Source: Granulicella mallensis (GTDB lineage: Bacteria; Acidobacteriota; Terriglobia; Terriglobales; Acidobacteriaceae). Taken from it: DNA of 64,000 bases. The notes below the pieces were generated by a model, which was not told where the DNA came from, searched no databases, and saw only the letters and a list, made by a program, of their open reading frames with translations. Shown here in pieces: positions 1 through 8,711 of this stretch. How positions within the stretch are numbered: the stretch's first letter is position 1; every line of letters begins with the position of its first letter. The position numbers and the translations under genes were made by a program. Location: NCBI RefSeq assembly GCF_014203225.1, contig NZ_JACHIO010000004.1, positions 62,001 to 126,000 of the forward strand, read 5' to 3'.

Positions 1-1119
1 TCCGAGTCTTGTCAGAAGTGCCACGCAGCCATCTACGAGCGCTGGAAGAAGACCCCGATGGCCAACGTGGTGCGCGACCCGAAGACGCATCCGGATGCGA
101 TTATTCCCGATCTCAACACCAACGACATCGCCAGGTTCACTGTCGATCAGGTAGCCTTCGTTTATGGCAGCAAATGGAAGCAGCGCTACTTCACTAAGAT
201 CGGTGACGACTACTACCCGCTTCCGGCACAATGGGACATCGGCAATAAGAAGTGGATGAAATACCACGTCCCGGACACTGGCGCTGACTGGTGGACCGCG
301 TTCTATCCATCGGACAACATGCAGCGTCCCACCGGGCCCACCTGCGACGGATGCCACTCGGTCAACTATGACATCCACACCAAACAGGTCACAGAATGGA
401 ATGTCGGCTGCGAGCGCTGTCATGGCCCCGGCAGCGAACATGCCGCGCACCCGACACGCACCAACATCCTGAATCCATCCGGGATGGATGCCGTAGCCTC
501 CAACGACACCTGCATTCAGTGCCACTCCCAGGGACAGCCCCGCAACGGACTCATCGAAGGCAAAGCCTACGATTGGCCCGTGGGCTACCGCGTGGGTCTC
601 CATCTTGCGGACTTCTGGAAGCTCGAAGACGGAACGCTCGGACAAACCGATTTTCTGCACTTCGCTGATGGCACGGCTCACAAGAACCGGATGCAGGGCA
701 ACGATTTTGTCCAGAGCGTCATGTACCGCCACGGTGTGACCTGCGCCTCCTGTCACGATGTTCACGGGACGGATAACGATGCGCAACTACGCAAACCCGC
801 GGACAAACTCTGCCTCGACTGCCATGGTCCAACCTCTCCGAATGGCCCCTACACCGCGACGCTCGAAGAACATACTCATCACAAGGATGGCAGTCCCGGT
901 AGCCAGTGTGTGGCGTGCCACATGCCCAGGATCGAGACACAAGGTGTCCCCGGCTCGTTCGTTAGCTCTCACACCTTCCGCTTTATCACGCCGGCCATGA
1001 CCGACAAGTACAAGATGCCGAACCCCTGCACGTCTTGCCACACCGACAAGTCCACAGCCTGGGCCAGCAAAGAGTTGTCGTCGTGGAAGACGACATCGCC
1101 CTGGCGCGTCGCACCATGA
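1..1119 (+). CDS. Multihaem cytochrome c family protein (5' truncated by the window)
   Basis: The frame is open from base 1 and ends with TGA at 1117-1119, so only the C-terminal 372 residues are visible. They contain eight CXXCH haem-binding motifs: CQKCH at residues 4-8, then CDGCH, CERCH, CIQCH, CASCH, CLDCH, CVACH and CTSCH. This spacing and the many extra His residues (for example EEHTHH) fit periplasmic multihaem electron-transfer proteins of the cytochrome c3/c554-like type. An export signal must lie upstream of the window. An internal ATG at 58 is not the true start, because it would remove the first haem motif. The redox partner and substrate cannot be told from this sequence. The downstream gene is convergent, with a dispersed-repeat half copy between them. 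Confidence 0.85.
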   Translation, partial: SESCQKCHAAIYERWKKTPMANVVRDPKTHPDAIIPDLNTNDIARFTVDQVAFVYGSKWKQRYFTKIGDDYYPLPAQWDIGNKKWMKYHVPDTGADWWTAFYPSDNMQRPTGPTCDGCHSVNYDIHTKQVTEWNVGCERCHGPGSEHAAHPTRTNILNPSGMDAVASNDTCIQCHSQGQPRNGLIEGKAYDWPVGYRVGLHLADFWKLEDGTLGQTDFLHFADGTAHKNRMQGNDFVQSVMYRHGVTCASCHDVHGTDNDAQLRKPADKLCLDCHGPTSPNGPYTATLEEHTHHKDGSPGSQCVACHMPRIETQGVPGSFVSSHTFRFITPAMTDKYKMPNPCTSCHTDKSTAWASKELSSWKTTSPWRVAP

Positions 1120-1149
1120 GCAAATCACTAGATGACTGTAGCGTGCAAT

Positions 1150-1280
1150 CACTCCGTTGTAGCAAGGACCGGAAGGGCATGGCTTCAGCCATGCCGCCAA
1201 AGCATCATTCAAAAACTCTTTCCGCTCTGCCGAAGGCCAGAGTGAAGCCCGCAGGGCGCAACGATTGAATTGCCTTCTTT
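1150..1280. repeat. Half copy of a dispersed palindromic repeat
   Basis: This intergenic stretch contains GGAAGGGCATGGCTTCAGCC followed by the string CTCTGCCGAAGG, then AGTGAAGCCCG and GATTGAATTGCC. The same strings, in the same order but reverse-complemented, occur in 57536-57638. It is therefore a partial copy of the larger element at 57243-57705. No coding frame here looks real. Confidence 0.6.
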
Positions 1281-1311
1281 TGCCGTGGCGAAAAAAGCTG
1301 CCCCAACCACG

Positions 1312-2121
1312 CTAACGGTCGAATCCCATACTTTTGGATATATGCGCGGCGATTGCGGCCGTTAATCCGCGTGGAAGGATTCGACTGATCCAGGTTCCCA
1401 CACGAGTGCTCAAGCGGCCCGGATACGATACGATCTTTCCCCGCACAAAATCATCCAGCGTGCGGCACGCCACGCTTTGCGACGTATCCATTTTTTCCAG
1501 CTTGACCGTCGTAGGACTCTGCGCAAAAAACTCCGTCGCCGTCGGTCCAGGGTTCGCTACCATCATGCGCACGCCGGAACCCTTGATCTCCTCCGCCACG
1601 GCCTCGCTGAACAGAAGAACGAACGCCTTCGTCGCGGTATAGGTCGCATTGTAAGGAACAGGCTGGAACGCCCCGTTTGAGCCGACATTGATGATGCCGC
1701 CGCTTCCACGCTCCATCATCTTCTTCCCCAAAATGTGCGTGAGTGCCACGAGACTTTGCACGTTCACAACAACTGGAGTCACCTCCTCCTCAAGAGGTCT
1801 GCTGAAAAACTTTCCGCTATAGCCGACAGCAGCATTGTTCAGCAGCAAGTCGAGCTCAATGCCCATCCGCTCAAGATTTTCCACGATGGCCTCCGGCGCA
1901 GACACGTCTCCCAGGTCTGCTTCTATCACCTCAACGCGCACCTTGTGGTCGCGCCGCAGCGTCACGGCAAGCGATTCCAACGCAGCTTTCGTCCGCGCCA
2001 CAAGGACCAGATGCGAGCCCCTGGCAGCGAGTTCTTCCGCATAGGCTTTGCCCAGCCCCTTCGAAGCTCCCGTGACGAGAGTGAACTTCCCTTTGTAGTC
2101 GAACCTTTTCTGCTGGGTCAT
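1312..2121 (-). CDS. Short-chain dehydrogenase/reductase (SDR)
   Basis: Classical SDR NAD(P)-dependent oxidoreductase of about 269 residues, cytoplasmic. The N-terminus has the Rossmann motif TGASKGLGKAYA, followed by the NNAAV motif. The catalytic set is a Ser in the NVGSNGAF region and YTATK as the YxxxK pair. The substrate cannot be inferred. The frame stays open to 2196, but the ATG at 2121 starts just before the cofactor-binding strand and has GGAGG ten bases upstream, so I prefer it. The gene diverges from a TetR regulator with a palindromic site between them, suggesting that the regulator controls it. It resembles the DltE/YqjQ type of classical SDR. Confidence 0.85.
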   Translation of the reverse strand: MTQQKRFDYKGKFTLVTGASKGLGKAYAEELAARGSHLVLVARTKAALESLAVTLRRDHKVRVEVIEADLGDVSAPEAIVENLERMGIELDLLLNNAAVGYSGKFFSRPLEEEVTPVVVNVQSLVALTHILGKKMMERGSGGIINVGSNGAFQPVPYNATYTATKAFVLLFSEAVAEEIKGSGVRMMVANPGPTATEFFAQSPTTVKLEKMDTSQSVACRTLDDFVRGKIVSYPGRLSTRVGTWISRILPRGLTAAIAAHISKSMGFDR

Positions 2122-2141
2122 GGTGTTGGGGCCTCCGCAAA

Positions 2142-2184
2142 CGACAACGATCGATGTCGCTTTAACAACAATAAGCGTTGTCGT
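2142..2184. promoter_or_regulatory. Candidate TetR operator between divergent SDR and tetR genes
   Basis: Bases 2142-2159 form an 18-bp palindrome, CGACAaCGATCGaTGTCG, with one mismatched pair. In addition ACGACAACG (2141-2149) is repeated in inverted form as CGTTGTCGT (2176-2184). The sites lie between the SDR start at 2121 and the regulator start near 2220, where an autoregulating TetR protein would be expected to bind. Binding itself is inference. Confidence 0.5.
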
Positions 2185-2219
2185 ATGATGCGTCAAGGAA
2201 CGTTACGAATGGAGTGACC

Positions 2220-2852
2220 TTGAAAATCTGGAAGGAAGACGATCCAAAAGCCTCCTTGATGGAGCGGAAACGAGCGCTGATCGTACAGGCTGCGCGGGAG
2301 GCATTTTTAACCGGCGGGTACGCGGACACCTCCATGGACAGCATCGCGAAGAGTGCCGGCGTCTCCATCAAGACCGTCTATCGGCACTTTGAGAACAAGG
2401 ACGACTTGTTCATTGCGGTAATGCAGGCCGCCTGCTCGGTCGAAAGCAAGGGCAAGCCCCGCGACTGGCCCACGAAGGTCCCTCGGGTCGGCCTTCCTCT
2501 TGCTGCCATCGAGTATCTCCGGCATGCCTTGTCTACCGAGCAGTTGGCCCTCTATCGGGTTGTCTTACGCGATGCCGGAAGGTTCCCGGAACTTGGCCGG
2601 CGGTACTCCGAAGAGGTGATCGAGGGACGCAACGCGCTGATCGTGGACTACCTGAATCGGTGGAGCCCTTCGCAGGGCTGGAAGATCAAGGACGTCCTTG
2701 GGGCTGCGAATGCTTTCGCCGGCCTGTTGCGTTCAGGGTGGTTCGAGTCGGTCCTGCTTGGAACGGCAGCAATGGAAGAAAGAGCGTTATTACAGCATGC
2801 CAAGACCGGAGCAGCGCAGATACTCATTCTGATCGAGTCCCGAAAGCTATAG
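2220..2852 (+). CDS. TetR/AcrR family transcriptional regulator
   Basis: About 210 residues. The N-terminal TetR helix-turn-helix reads ALIVQAAREAFLTGGYADTS followed by MDSIAKSAGVS and KTVYRHFENKDDLF, the usual DNA-recognition segment. The C-terminal part (LSTEQLALYRVVLRDAGRFPE) resembles the AefR-like TetR C-terminal domain, which binds an unknown small ligand. The frame runs back to a TTG at 2178, but TTG 2220 has GGAG five bases upstream and is more likely. An ATG at 2262 is possible but lacks a ribosome-binding site. It is divergent from an SDR gene and probably represses both through the palindromes at 2142-2184. Confidence 0.85.
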   Translation: MKIWKEDDPKASLMERKRALIVQAAREAFLTGGYADTSMDSIAKSAGVSIKTVYRHFENKDDLFIAVMQAACSVESKGKPRDWPTKVPRVGLPLAAIEYLRHALSTEQLALYRVVLRDAGRFPELGRRYSEEVIEGRNALIVDYLNRWSPSQGWKIKDVLGAANAFAGLLRSGWFESVLLGTAAMEERALLQHAKTGAAQILILIESRKL

Positions 2853-2922
2853 CGACGTTCGTCGCGTGTTGAGCGGAAGAAACATCCCCAACTTAGCACT
2901 GCAGTTCTACTTCCAGAGCTAC

Positions 2923-2955
2923 CCCGTTAGTCTGTCCTTTCGACCGACTAACGGG
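2923..2955. terminator. Hairpin between convergent genes, possible terminator
   Basis: CCCGTTAGTC (2923-2932) pairs perfectly with GACTAACGGG (2946-2955), and GTC/GAC can add three pairs in the loop. It lies between the convergent tetR and SDR genes. No U-run follows on either strand, so it could instead be a protein-binding palindrome. Confidence 0.4.
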
Positions 2956-3045
2956 AGTGGAGAAACCCTGTATTTCGCGGCTGCTCGTACTACCGAGGAA
3001 GCCAAAGGGACACGCTAGCCAACGCTGCCCAGCGAGGATCTGTCC

Positions 3046-3810
3046 TCACCCACTCCACTCGGTGCTGCCCACATAAACAATGGCACCGGTCTCATGCTTT
3101 TCGTTGAGTGCGCCATCGACGATTGCAGCAGCAAACTCCTCCACATCAGGAAGAGAACCCGCTTCCTCTTTCCGGCCTGCAATCAGACCTGGATACTGCC
3201 GTTGCAGGAGCTTAGGCGTAATGGTCCCTTCGATCAGATCGCCGCTGATAATCACCAGCCGAATTCCCTTTTCGGACAGCTCGGGAATCATGGCTCGAAG
3301 CGCATCCTCTCCCGCCTTCTTGCTGATGGCAACAGGTTCGTACCCCGGATACACAGGCTTCGTCCCGTAGAAATGAGCCAGATGGCTCGTTACGAACACG
3401 ATCTTTCCTCCCGGCCGCATGAGCGCAAGAGCGCCTTGCACAAGATTGACCTGGGCATGCAGATTGAGATTCATGGCATAGTCCGCGGCCTTGTCTGTCT
3501 CCAGGCCACCGCTGGCATTCAGAACGAGGATGTCGAGTTGTCCCCAGGCCTTCTTAATCTGGTCAAAGGTAGCCTCAATATCCTTCGTCTCTGTGATGTC
3601 GGCCTGCAGGAGAAGCGTCCTTCTTCCCAGGTCCGAGATCGCCTGGGCGACCTCTTCAGCCCTCGGCCTCTTGCTGCGGTAGTTGATCGCCACATCAGCG
3701 CCGAGTTCCGCCAGTTGACGGGCCACGCTGGCGCCGATGCCGCGGGAAGCTCCTGTCACGAGGGAGGTTTTACCGAGCAGCGGAAGAGAGGATGTCACTT
3801 GTTCTGTCAT
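3046..3810 (-). CDS. SDR-family oxidoreductase with unusual active site
   Basis: 254 residues. The Rossmann motif TGASRGIGASVA and the LNASGG motif place it in the classical SDR fold with NAD(P) binding. A catalytic Ser is present (FVTSHLAHF). The next segment reads GYEPVAISKKAGEDALR: counting back four residues from either Lys gives Val or Ala, not Tyr, so the normal YxxxK pair is not in register. A Tyr lies seven residues before the first Lys. This atypical YEPVAxSKxAGE pattern is known to me from other bacterial SDR proteins, so it is probably a subfamily feature and not damage. It is divergent from a GNAT gene. Substrate unknown. Confidence 0.8.
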   Translation of the reverse strand: MTEQVTSSLPLLGKTSLVTGASRGIGASVARQLAELGADVAINYRSKRPRAEEVAQAISDLGRRTLLLQADITETKDIEATFDQIKKAWGQLDILVLNASGGLETDKAADYAMNLNLHAQVNLVQGALALMRPGGKIVFVTSHLAHFYGTKPVYPGYEPVAISKKAGEDALRAMIPELSEKGIRLVIISGDLIEGTITPKLLQRQYPGLIAGRKEEAGSLPDVEEFAAAIVDGALNEKHETGAIVYVGSTEWSG

Positions 3811-3869
3811 GGCAGGTAGTTTATCCCTGACAGGTTGCCCCCGCTTATCGCGGGCATAAACTATCGTTC

Positions 3870-4487
3870 ATGCCCCTCACCTCAACGCAGGCATCGGATA
3901 GATTCCAGCCGATCACGCTCACAGGCCGCCACGTCCAGCTCACGCCTCTCTCGGTAGACCACCAGGAGGGCCTGAAGTCAGCGGTACGTGACGGCAACCT
4001 CTGGGAGCTCTGGTATACGAGCATCCCTTCTCCGGAAGGGATGCTCGCAGAGATTCAGCGACGCCTGGCCTTGCAGGAAGCCGGATCGATGCTCCCCTTT
4101 GCCATCATCGACAGAGCAACAGGGGATATCGTCGGCATGACCACCTATATGAACATCGATCAGGCTACGCCGCGCGTAGAGATTGGATCGACCTGGTATG
4201 CGCAGCGAGTGCAACGGACGGCTCTGAATACCGAAGCGAAACTCTTGCTACTCACCCACGCCTTCGAAACGCTGGGTTGCGTCGCAGTCGAGTTCCGTAC
4301 TCACTTCATGAATCAACAGAGCCGTCGGGCCATAGAAAGACTCGGCGCAAAGCTCGATGGCATCCTGAGAAATCATTTCCTCACAGAAAATGGGACATTG
4401 CGCGATACCTGCGTCTACAGCATCCTCGTCTCCGAGTGGCCCACCGTTCGTACCCATCTGGAGCATCAACTGGCAAAACTCCGCTAA
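3870..4487 (+). CDS. GNAT family N-acetyltransferase (RimJ/RimL-like)
   Basis: 205 residues. The fold order fits the RimJ/RimL type of GNAT enzymes: N-terminal LTGRHVQLTPLS, a central PFAIIDRATGDIVGMTTY strand pair, then WYAQRVQRTALNTEAKLLLL, which carries the acetyl-CoA pyrophosphate-binding segment, and AIERLGAKLDG near the end. These enzymes acetylate amino groups on ribosomal proteins, antibiotics or small molecules; the acceptor here is unknown. It starts 60 bases from the divergent SDR gene and ends 11 bases before the convergent mreC. Confidence 0.85.
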   Translation: MPLTSTQASDRFQPITLTGRHVQLTPLSVDHQEGLKSAVRDGNLWELWYTSIPSPEGMLAEIQRRLALQEAGSMLPFAIIDRATGDIVGMTTYMNIDQATPRVEIGSTWYAQRVQRTALNTEAKLLLLTHAFETLGCVAVEFRTHFMNQQSRRAIERLGAKLDGILRNHFLTENGTLRDTCVYSILVSEWPTVRTHLEHQLAKLR

Positions 4488-4497
4488 TCTCGACAAA

Positions 4498-5649
4498 TCA
4501 GGGCTGTTGCGGCGTAGCAGCAGCTCCCGGCTTCAGCTCCTGCGCCGAAGGTGTCGTGCCAGGCGAGAAGCGATCGGGATGCAGCGGAGGCTGCGTTCTC
4601 GGCAATCCCGAGTTAGGAACACCCGGTACACCGCCAATCTGATCGGACGGTTTCGGAGCATCGCCCGGCTTCGCAGCCGGTGTATCGGCATTCAGGCTGG
4701 GCAGCTTCTCGGAGATGATATCCGCCGCACGCTTATTCTCTTCCGACACCGCATCGGCAATGGCTGCATCCTGCTGCGCCGCAGCCGGCATGGTGGTGGC
4801 CGTCCCCGTAATAATCAGGACCTCCTCCAACCGCAGGAGGTTTGCCGCCGGATGCACGACGATCTCCGTATACGGCTGATGCAGAGGATCGGGCGCGATG
4901 GATTCGATCACTCCAACCGGCAATCCGCGCGGAAACACCTGGTCTCCGCCCGACGTGATGATCTTTTCACCCGGCTTGATACGAGAATCCGCCATCAGAT
5001 TATCAATCTGCACATTGCCGGTCGACGTTCCGCGAAGAATAGCGCGAATGCGGGTCGATTCCAGGAGAATACCCGCTCCCGAGGTCGGGTCACTCAACAA
5101 AAGCAACTGCGCCGTATGTGGAAACACGTCGCGCAGCTTGCCCACCACACCATCCGGAGTAATCACAGGCTGTCCAGGCTTAAGCCCTTCAACCGAACCC
5201 TTGTCCAGATACAGCAGGCCGGAATGGTCCGTTCCACTGGTACCAATCACCTGGGCAGCCACGGTGCTTGTAATGTACTGCTGCTTGAAGGCGAGCAGCG
5301 CCTGCAAGCGGCGGCCCTGTGCGGCGTCTTCAGCAAACGATGCCTGCTCCTGCCGCAGCCGCGCAATCTCGAGCTGTAACGCCTGGTTCTGCTCCCGGGT
5401 GTGCCGCAGGTCGACGTAGTTCGACCAGACATGCCGCACATTCAGGCTTGAGCCATGAATCACCCGTTCGAAGGGCGTAACGATGGCAACCGACCAATAC
5501 CGCAGCAGGGACATCTTCCGTCCGTCGGAGCCAACAGGGCCAGCGCCCGTTCGGGAAGGCTGCACCTGGATCGCCAGTCCTATCGTCTGAGCGAGCACGA
5601 TGACGATCAACACCAGCGGGTTTTTGAATCGTACGAAGAAGGAATCCAT
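4498..5649 (-). CDS. mreC: Rod shape-determining protein MreC
   Basis: 383 residues. A single N-terminal membrane segment (PLVLIVIVLAQTIGLAIQV) is followed by a coiled-coil stretch (LEIARLRQEQASFAEDAAQG) and the two beta domains of MreC, with typical strings such as DKGSVEGLKPGQPVITPDGV, GKLRDVFP and SGGDQVFPRGLPVG. MreC is the bitopic periplasmic scaffold linking MreB to the elongation peptidoglycan synthases. The last 100 residues are Ala/Pro-rich and look disordered, longer than in E. coli MreC. No mreB or mreD is seen next to it: the gene behind it is convergent and recG is divergent. Confidence 0.92.
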   Translation of the reverse strand: MDSFFVRFKNPLVLIVIVLAQTIGLAIQVQPSRTGAGPVGSDGRKMSLLRYWSVAIVTPFERVIHGSSLNVRHVWSNYVDLRHTREQNQALQLEIARLRQEQASFAEDAAQGRRLQALLAFKQQYITSTVAAQVIGTSGTDHSGLLYLDKGSVEGLKPGQPVITPDGVVGKLRDVFPHTAQLLLLSDPTSGAGILLESTRIRAILRGTSTGNVQIDNLMADSRIKPGEKIITSGGDQVFPRGLPVGVIESIAPDPLHQPYTEIVVHPAANLLRLEEVLIITGTATTMPAAAQQDAAIADAVSEENKRAADIISEKLPSLNADTPAAKPGDAPKPSDQIGGVPGVPNSGLPRTQPPLHPDRFSPGTTPSAQELKPGAAATPQQP

Positions 5650-5818
5650 CGGAAGGCCAACCTCATTATTTCATCGCCGAGGCTTGTTACATCTTCGCCT
5701 ATTTCGCAGCCAGGTTCCCCACAGCCAGTTGCGACCACAGAGCCCTCGCAACTCGAGCCTCGTTACTCGTAGCTGAACGCCCCAAAACACGCTGGTTCCA
5801 GAGTCCAAATCGGCGGAA

Positions 5819-8275
5819 ATGCTGTTCCCCATGCGATCCATCGCCGCCACTGCTACCATCGAACCCGTGCCGCTGGAACTCACAACGCCGGTTAAATACA
5901 TCAAACGCATCGGCGATCGAGTAGCGGCAAATCTAGCTGAACGCGGCGTTGCAACCGTCGAAGACCTGCTCTACCACCTGCCATTTCGCTACGAAGACCG
6001 CCTGCACCCCAAGCCGCTGTCCGGCTACCACCCCGGCGACATGGCCAGCCTGGTCGGCGAGGTGCGTGGAACCGTACTGCTTCGAACGCGCTCCGCTCCC
6101 ATCTTTGAGATGACCGTCGGCATCAAGCCCCCGCCTGCTGACAGCGAGGCCGCCATGTCCGGCCTGTTGCGGCCACCGCCCGCCGTGCTCGAAACCGTCA
6201 AGTGCATGTGGTTCCATGGAACCTATCTGCGCGACAAATTCCGGCCTGGGCAGATGATCGCACTCTACGGCAAGCTGGAGGGTTCGCGCAGCGGCAATGC
6301 TCTGAACGCCGTCCCCGGCGCCACGCAGTTCAAGATGATCCAGCCCACCTTCGAGATCCTCCCCGACGCCAGCGCTACGGGTGAGGATGCCGAGTTCACC
6401 ATGCTGGAGATGGGCCGCATCGTCCCGGTCTACGAATCGCTCGGTGGCAAAACGCCCTGGGGCGCCAAATTGACCTCGCGCTGGCTGCGCCGCGTGATGT
6501 GGACCGTCTTCCGTGAACTGACAGAGTCCGACACCAGGGCTGATGAGACGCTGCCGCAGGCACTGCGCCAGCGCTTAGCTCTACCGGGCCGCATGGAAGC
6601 CCTGCAGGCGCTGCACTTCCCTCCTGCCGGCACGCCCATAACCGAGCTGATGTCCGCACGAACCCCCGCGCATCGCCGCCTCATCTTTGAGGAGTTCTGG
6701 TACCTCGAACTAGGGCTCGAGCTAAAGCGCCGCAAACTGCGCACGCGCGCCGGCACTGCCTTTCTCACCGACGAGAAGGTCCGCGAGGCACTCAAGCAGG
6801 TGCTGCCGTTCAAGCCCACATCCGCACAGAAGCGCGTGCTCGGAGAGATCGTCACCGACATGCGTGCCAGCCGGCCCATGCGTCGACTGCTGCAGGGCGA
6901 TGTCGGTTCAGGCAAGACCATCGTCGCATTACAGGCTGCGCTCGTCGCCATCGAAAACGGCTACCAGACAGCGATGATGGCGCCTACGGAGATCCTGGCA
7001 ACGCAGCATTATCTCTCCGCGCGCAAGCTGCTGGCCGACGCCATCTCACCGCACACAGGCCGCCCGTATCGCGTCGCCCTGCTCACCGGATCGCTCGACG
7101 AACGGGCCAAGCGCGATGTGCGAGGCCGCATCTTTCGTGGCGAAACCGATCTCGCCATCGGCACCCATGCACTCGTCGAAGAGAAGGTCGACTTCGAGAA
7201 TCTTGGCCTGGTCATCGTCGATGAGCAGCATCGTTTCGGCGTGCAGCAGCGCTTCAAGCTGATGCGCAAGCCCGGAGCCAACGGAGTCGCAACTGAACCC
7301 GATGTGCTCGTAATGACCGCGACCCCCATTCCACGCACGCTCGCACTTACGGTGTACGGCGACCTTGAAGTCAGCATCATCGACGAGCTGCCGCCCGGCC
7401 GCACCCCCATCGTGACGCGCCGCATGCCGGAAGAACGCTCCTCCGAGGTATGGGACTTCGTTCGCAAACAGATCGTGGCAGGACGGCAGGCCTACATCGT
7501 CTACCCCGTCATTGAAGGCGAGAAAGACGATCAGCCAGAGTTGGACTTTGCGCAGGACAGCAGCGAGTCAGCGAGTCAGCAAGCCAGCGAGCCAGCGGCT
7601 TTGCCTAAGAAGCAGAAGAATGGCAAGAAGGCCAGTAGCACGCGCAAGTCAGCAGATCGTGTGAAGCTTCGCTCCGCTACCGAGATGTTCGACGAGCTCA
7701 GCAGCGGCGCGCTCAACGGCATGAAACTCGGCCTGCTCCATGGCCGCATGTCCGCCGACGATAAGGAAGTGACGATGGCCCGCTTCAAACGTGGCGAGAT
7801 CGACGTGCTCATCTCGACCACCGTGATCGAAGTCGGCGTCGATGTGCCCAACGCCACGGTCATGGTGATCGAACACGCTGAGCGCTTCGGCCTCGCGCAG
7901 ATGCACCAGCTTCGTGGCCGCGTCGGGCGCGGAGCTGCCAAGAGCTACTGCGTATTGCTCACCGGCAGCAGTGTCTCACCGGAAGCCGAGCAGCGGCTCG
8001 ATGCCATGGTGCGCACTCAGAACGGCTTTGAACTGGCGGAGTTCGATCTGGAGCAACGCGGTCCCGGCGAGTTCTTCGGAACACGCCAAACCGGTCTTCC
8101 CGAGTTCCATGTTGCCAGTCTGGCTCGCGACCGCGAGTTTCTGGAGCTGGCAAAATCAGAGGCCGCACATTTCGTCGAAGCACCCGATCCCAACATTCCA
8201 CGAGCGGAAATTGAGGCTGTCTGGACCCGCCTGAAACAGCAATGGCAACGAAGGTATGGATTGGTTGAGGCGTGA
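5819..8275 (+). CDS. recG: ATP-dependent DNA helicase RecG
   Basis: 818 residues, longer than the roughly 690 of E. coli RecG. The N-terminal wedge/OB region comes first (helix-hairpin-helix-like IKRIGDRVAANLAERGVATV, then YHLPFRYEDR). The superfamily 2 motor follows: Walker A GDVGSGKT near residue 363, DEQHRFGVQQRF, MTATPIPRTLALT, LHGRMSADDK, STTVIEVGVDVPNA and QLRGRVGRG. RecG reverses stalled replication forks and branch-migrates Holliday junctions. Part of the extra length is a low-complexity Ser/Ala/Lys insert at about residues 575-610, encoded by imperfect octamer repeats at 7561-7600. The start at ATG 5819 is the first in frame. Confidence 0.95.
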   Translation: MLFPMRSIAATATIEPVPLELTTPVKYIKRIGDRVAANLAERGVATVEDLLYHLPFRYEDRLHPKPLSGYHPGDMASLVGEVRGTVLLRTRSAPIFEMTVGIKPPPADSEAAMSGLLRPPPAVLETVKCMWFHGTYLRDKFRPGQMIALYGKLEGSRSGNALNAVPGATQFKMIQPTFEILPDASATGEDAEFTMLEMGRIVPVYESLGGKTPWGAKLTSRWLRRVMWTVFRELTESDTRADETLPQALRQRLALPGRMEALQALHFPPAGTPITELMSARTPAHRRLIFEEFWYLELGLELKRRKLRTRAGTAFLTDEKVREALKQVLPFKPTSAQKRVLGEIVTDMRASRPMRRLLQGDVGSGKTIVALQAALVAIENGYQTAMMAPTEILATQHYLSARKLLADAISPHTGRPYRVALLTGSLDERAKRDVRGRIFRGETDLAIGTHALVEEKVDFENLGLVIVDEQHRFGVQQRFKLMRKPGANGVATEPDVLVMTATPIPRTLALTVYGDLEVSIIDELPPGRTPIVTRRMPEERSSEVWDFVRKQIVAGRQAYIVYPVIEGEKDDQPELDFAQDSSESASQQASEPAALPKKQKNGKKASSTRKSADRVKLRSATEMFDELSSGALNGMKLGLLHGRMSADDKEVTMARFKRGEIDVLISTTVIEVGVDVPNATVMVIEHAERFGLAQMHQLRGRVGRGAAKSYCVLLTGSSVSPEAEQRLDAMVRTQNGFELAEFDLEQRGPGEFFGTRQTGLPEFHVASLARDREFLELAKSEAAHFVEAPDPNIPRAEIEAVWTRLKQQWQRRYGLVEA

Positions 8276-8301
8276 TAAGTGGTAAGTGGTAAGTGGTAAG
8301 T
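8276..8301. repeat. TAAGTGG heptamer tandem repeat, downstream flank of the IVP gene
   Basis: The heptamer TAAGTGG occurs three times in tandem plus a partial fourth copy, starting immediately after the recG stop codon and ending two bases before the stop of the four-helix-bundle gene. A related array in the opposite orientation flanks the other end of that gene at 8708-8742. Confidence 0.85.
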
Positions 8302-8303
8302 AA

Positions 8304-8711
8304 TTATTTTGAAGGCTTTGGCTTTGCCACAGATGTAATGAGCGCGTTCAGCATTTTCTCTACTTCGTGCGATAGTTGCTCGCACTTTGTGCAATTCACC
8401 TCAAGCCCAAAACCCAATTCTCGCGCGATGAGCAATTGCGCTTGCACCTCGTAGTTTGAGCCACGCGCTATGCCTAGAAACTGAATAAGTTCTCCCGTCG
8501 ATCTTCGACCAGAACCTTCGGCAATATTGCTTGAAATCGACACAGCGGCGCGCCTTACCTGGCTACGCAGACCATACAACTCATCACTTGGAAAGGTGCG
8601 GGTGAACTCGTACACGGAAACAGACAGTTGAATGGAGCGATGCCAAACAATTAAATCGCGAAACGACCTTACATCCTGCTCCACATCCACAAACGCTTCC
8701 TCGCTGTCCAC
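8304..8711 (-). CDS. Four-helix bundle protein (23S rRNA intervening-sequence protein family)
   Basis: About 135 residues with the family signature: RSFRDLIVWHRSIQLSVSVY, FPSDELYGLRSQVRRAAVSI, SNIAEGSGR and IARGSNYEVQAQLLIARELG. These proteins form pentameric four-helix bundles. They were named for ORFs within 23S rRNA intervening sequences and are related to the Avd protein of diversity-generating retroelements, but free-standing copies such as this have no proven function. The GTG start at 8711 lies inside the upstream heptamer array, and a GTG about seven codons later is an alternative. Both flanks carry heptamer repeats in inverted orientation, as in a mobile cassette. Confidence 0.85.
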   Translation of the reverse strand: MDSEEAFVDVEQDVRSFRDLIVWHRSIQLSVSVYEFTRTFPSDELYGLRSQVRRAAVSISSNIAEGSGRRSTGELIQFLGIARGSNYEVQAQLLIARELGFGLEVNCTKCEQLSHEVEKMLNALITSVAKPKPSK

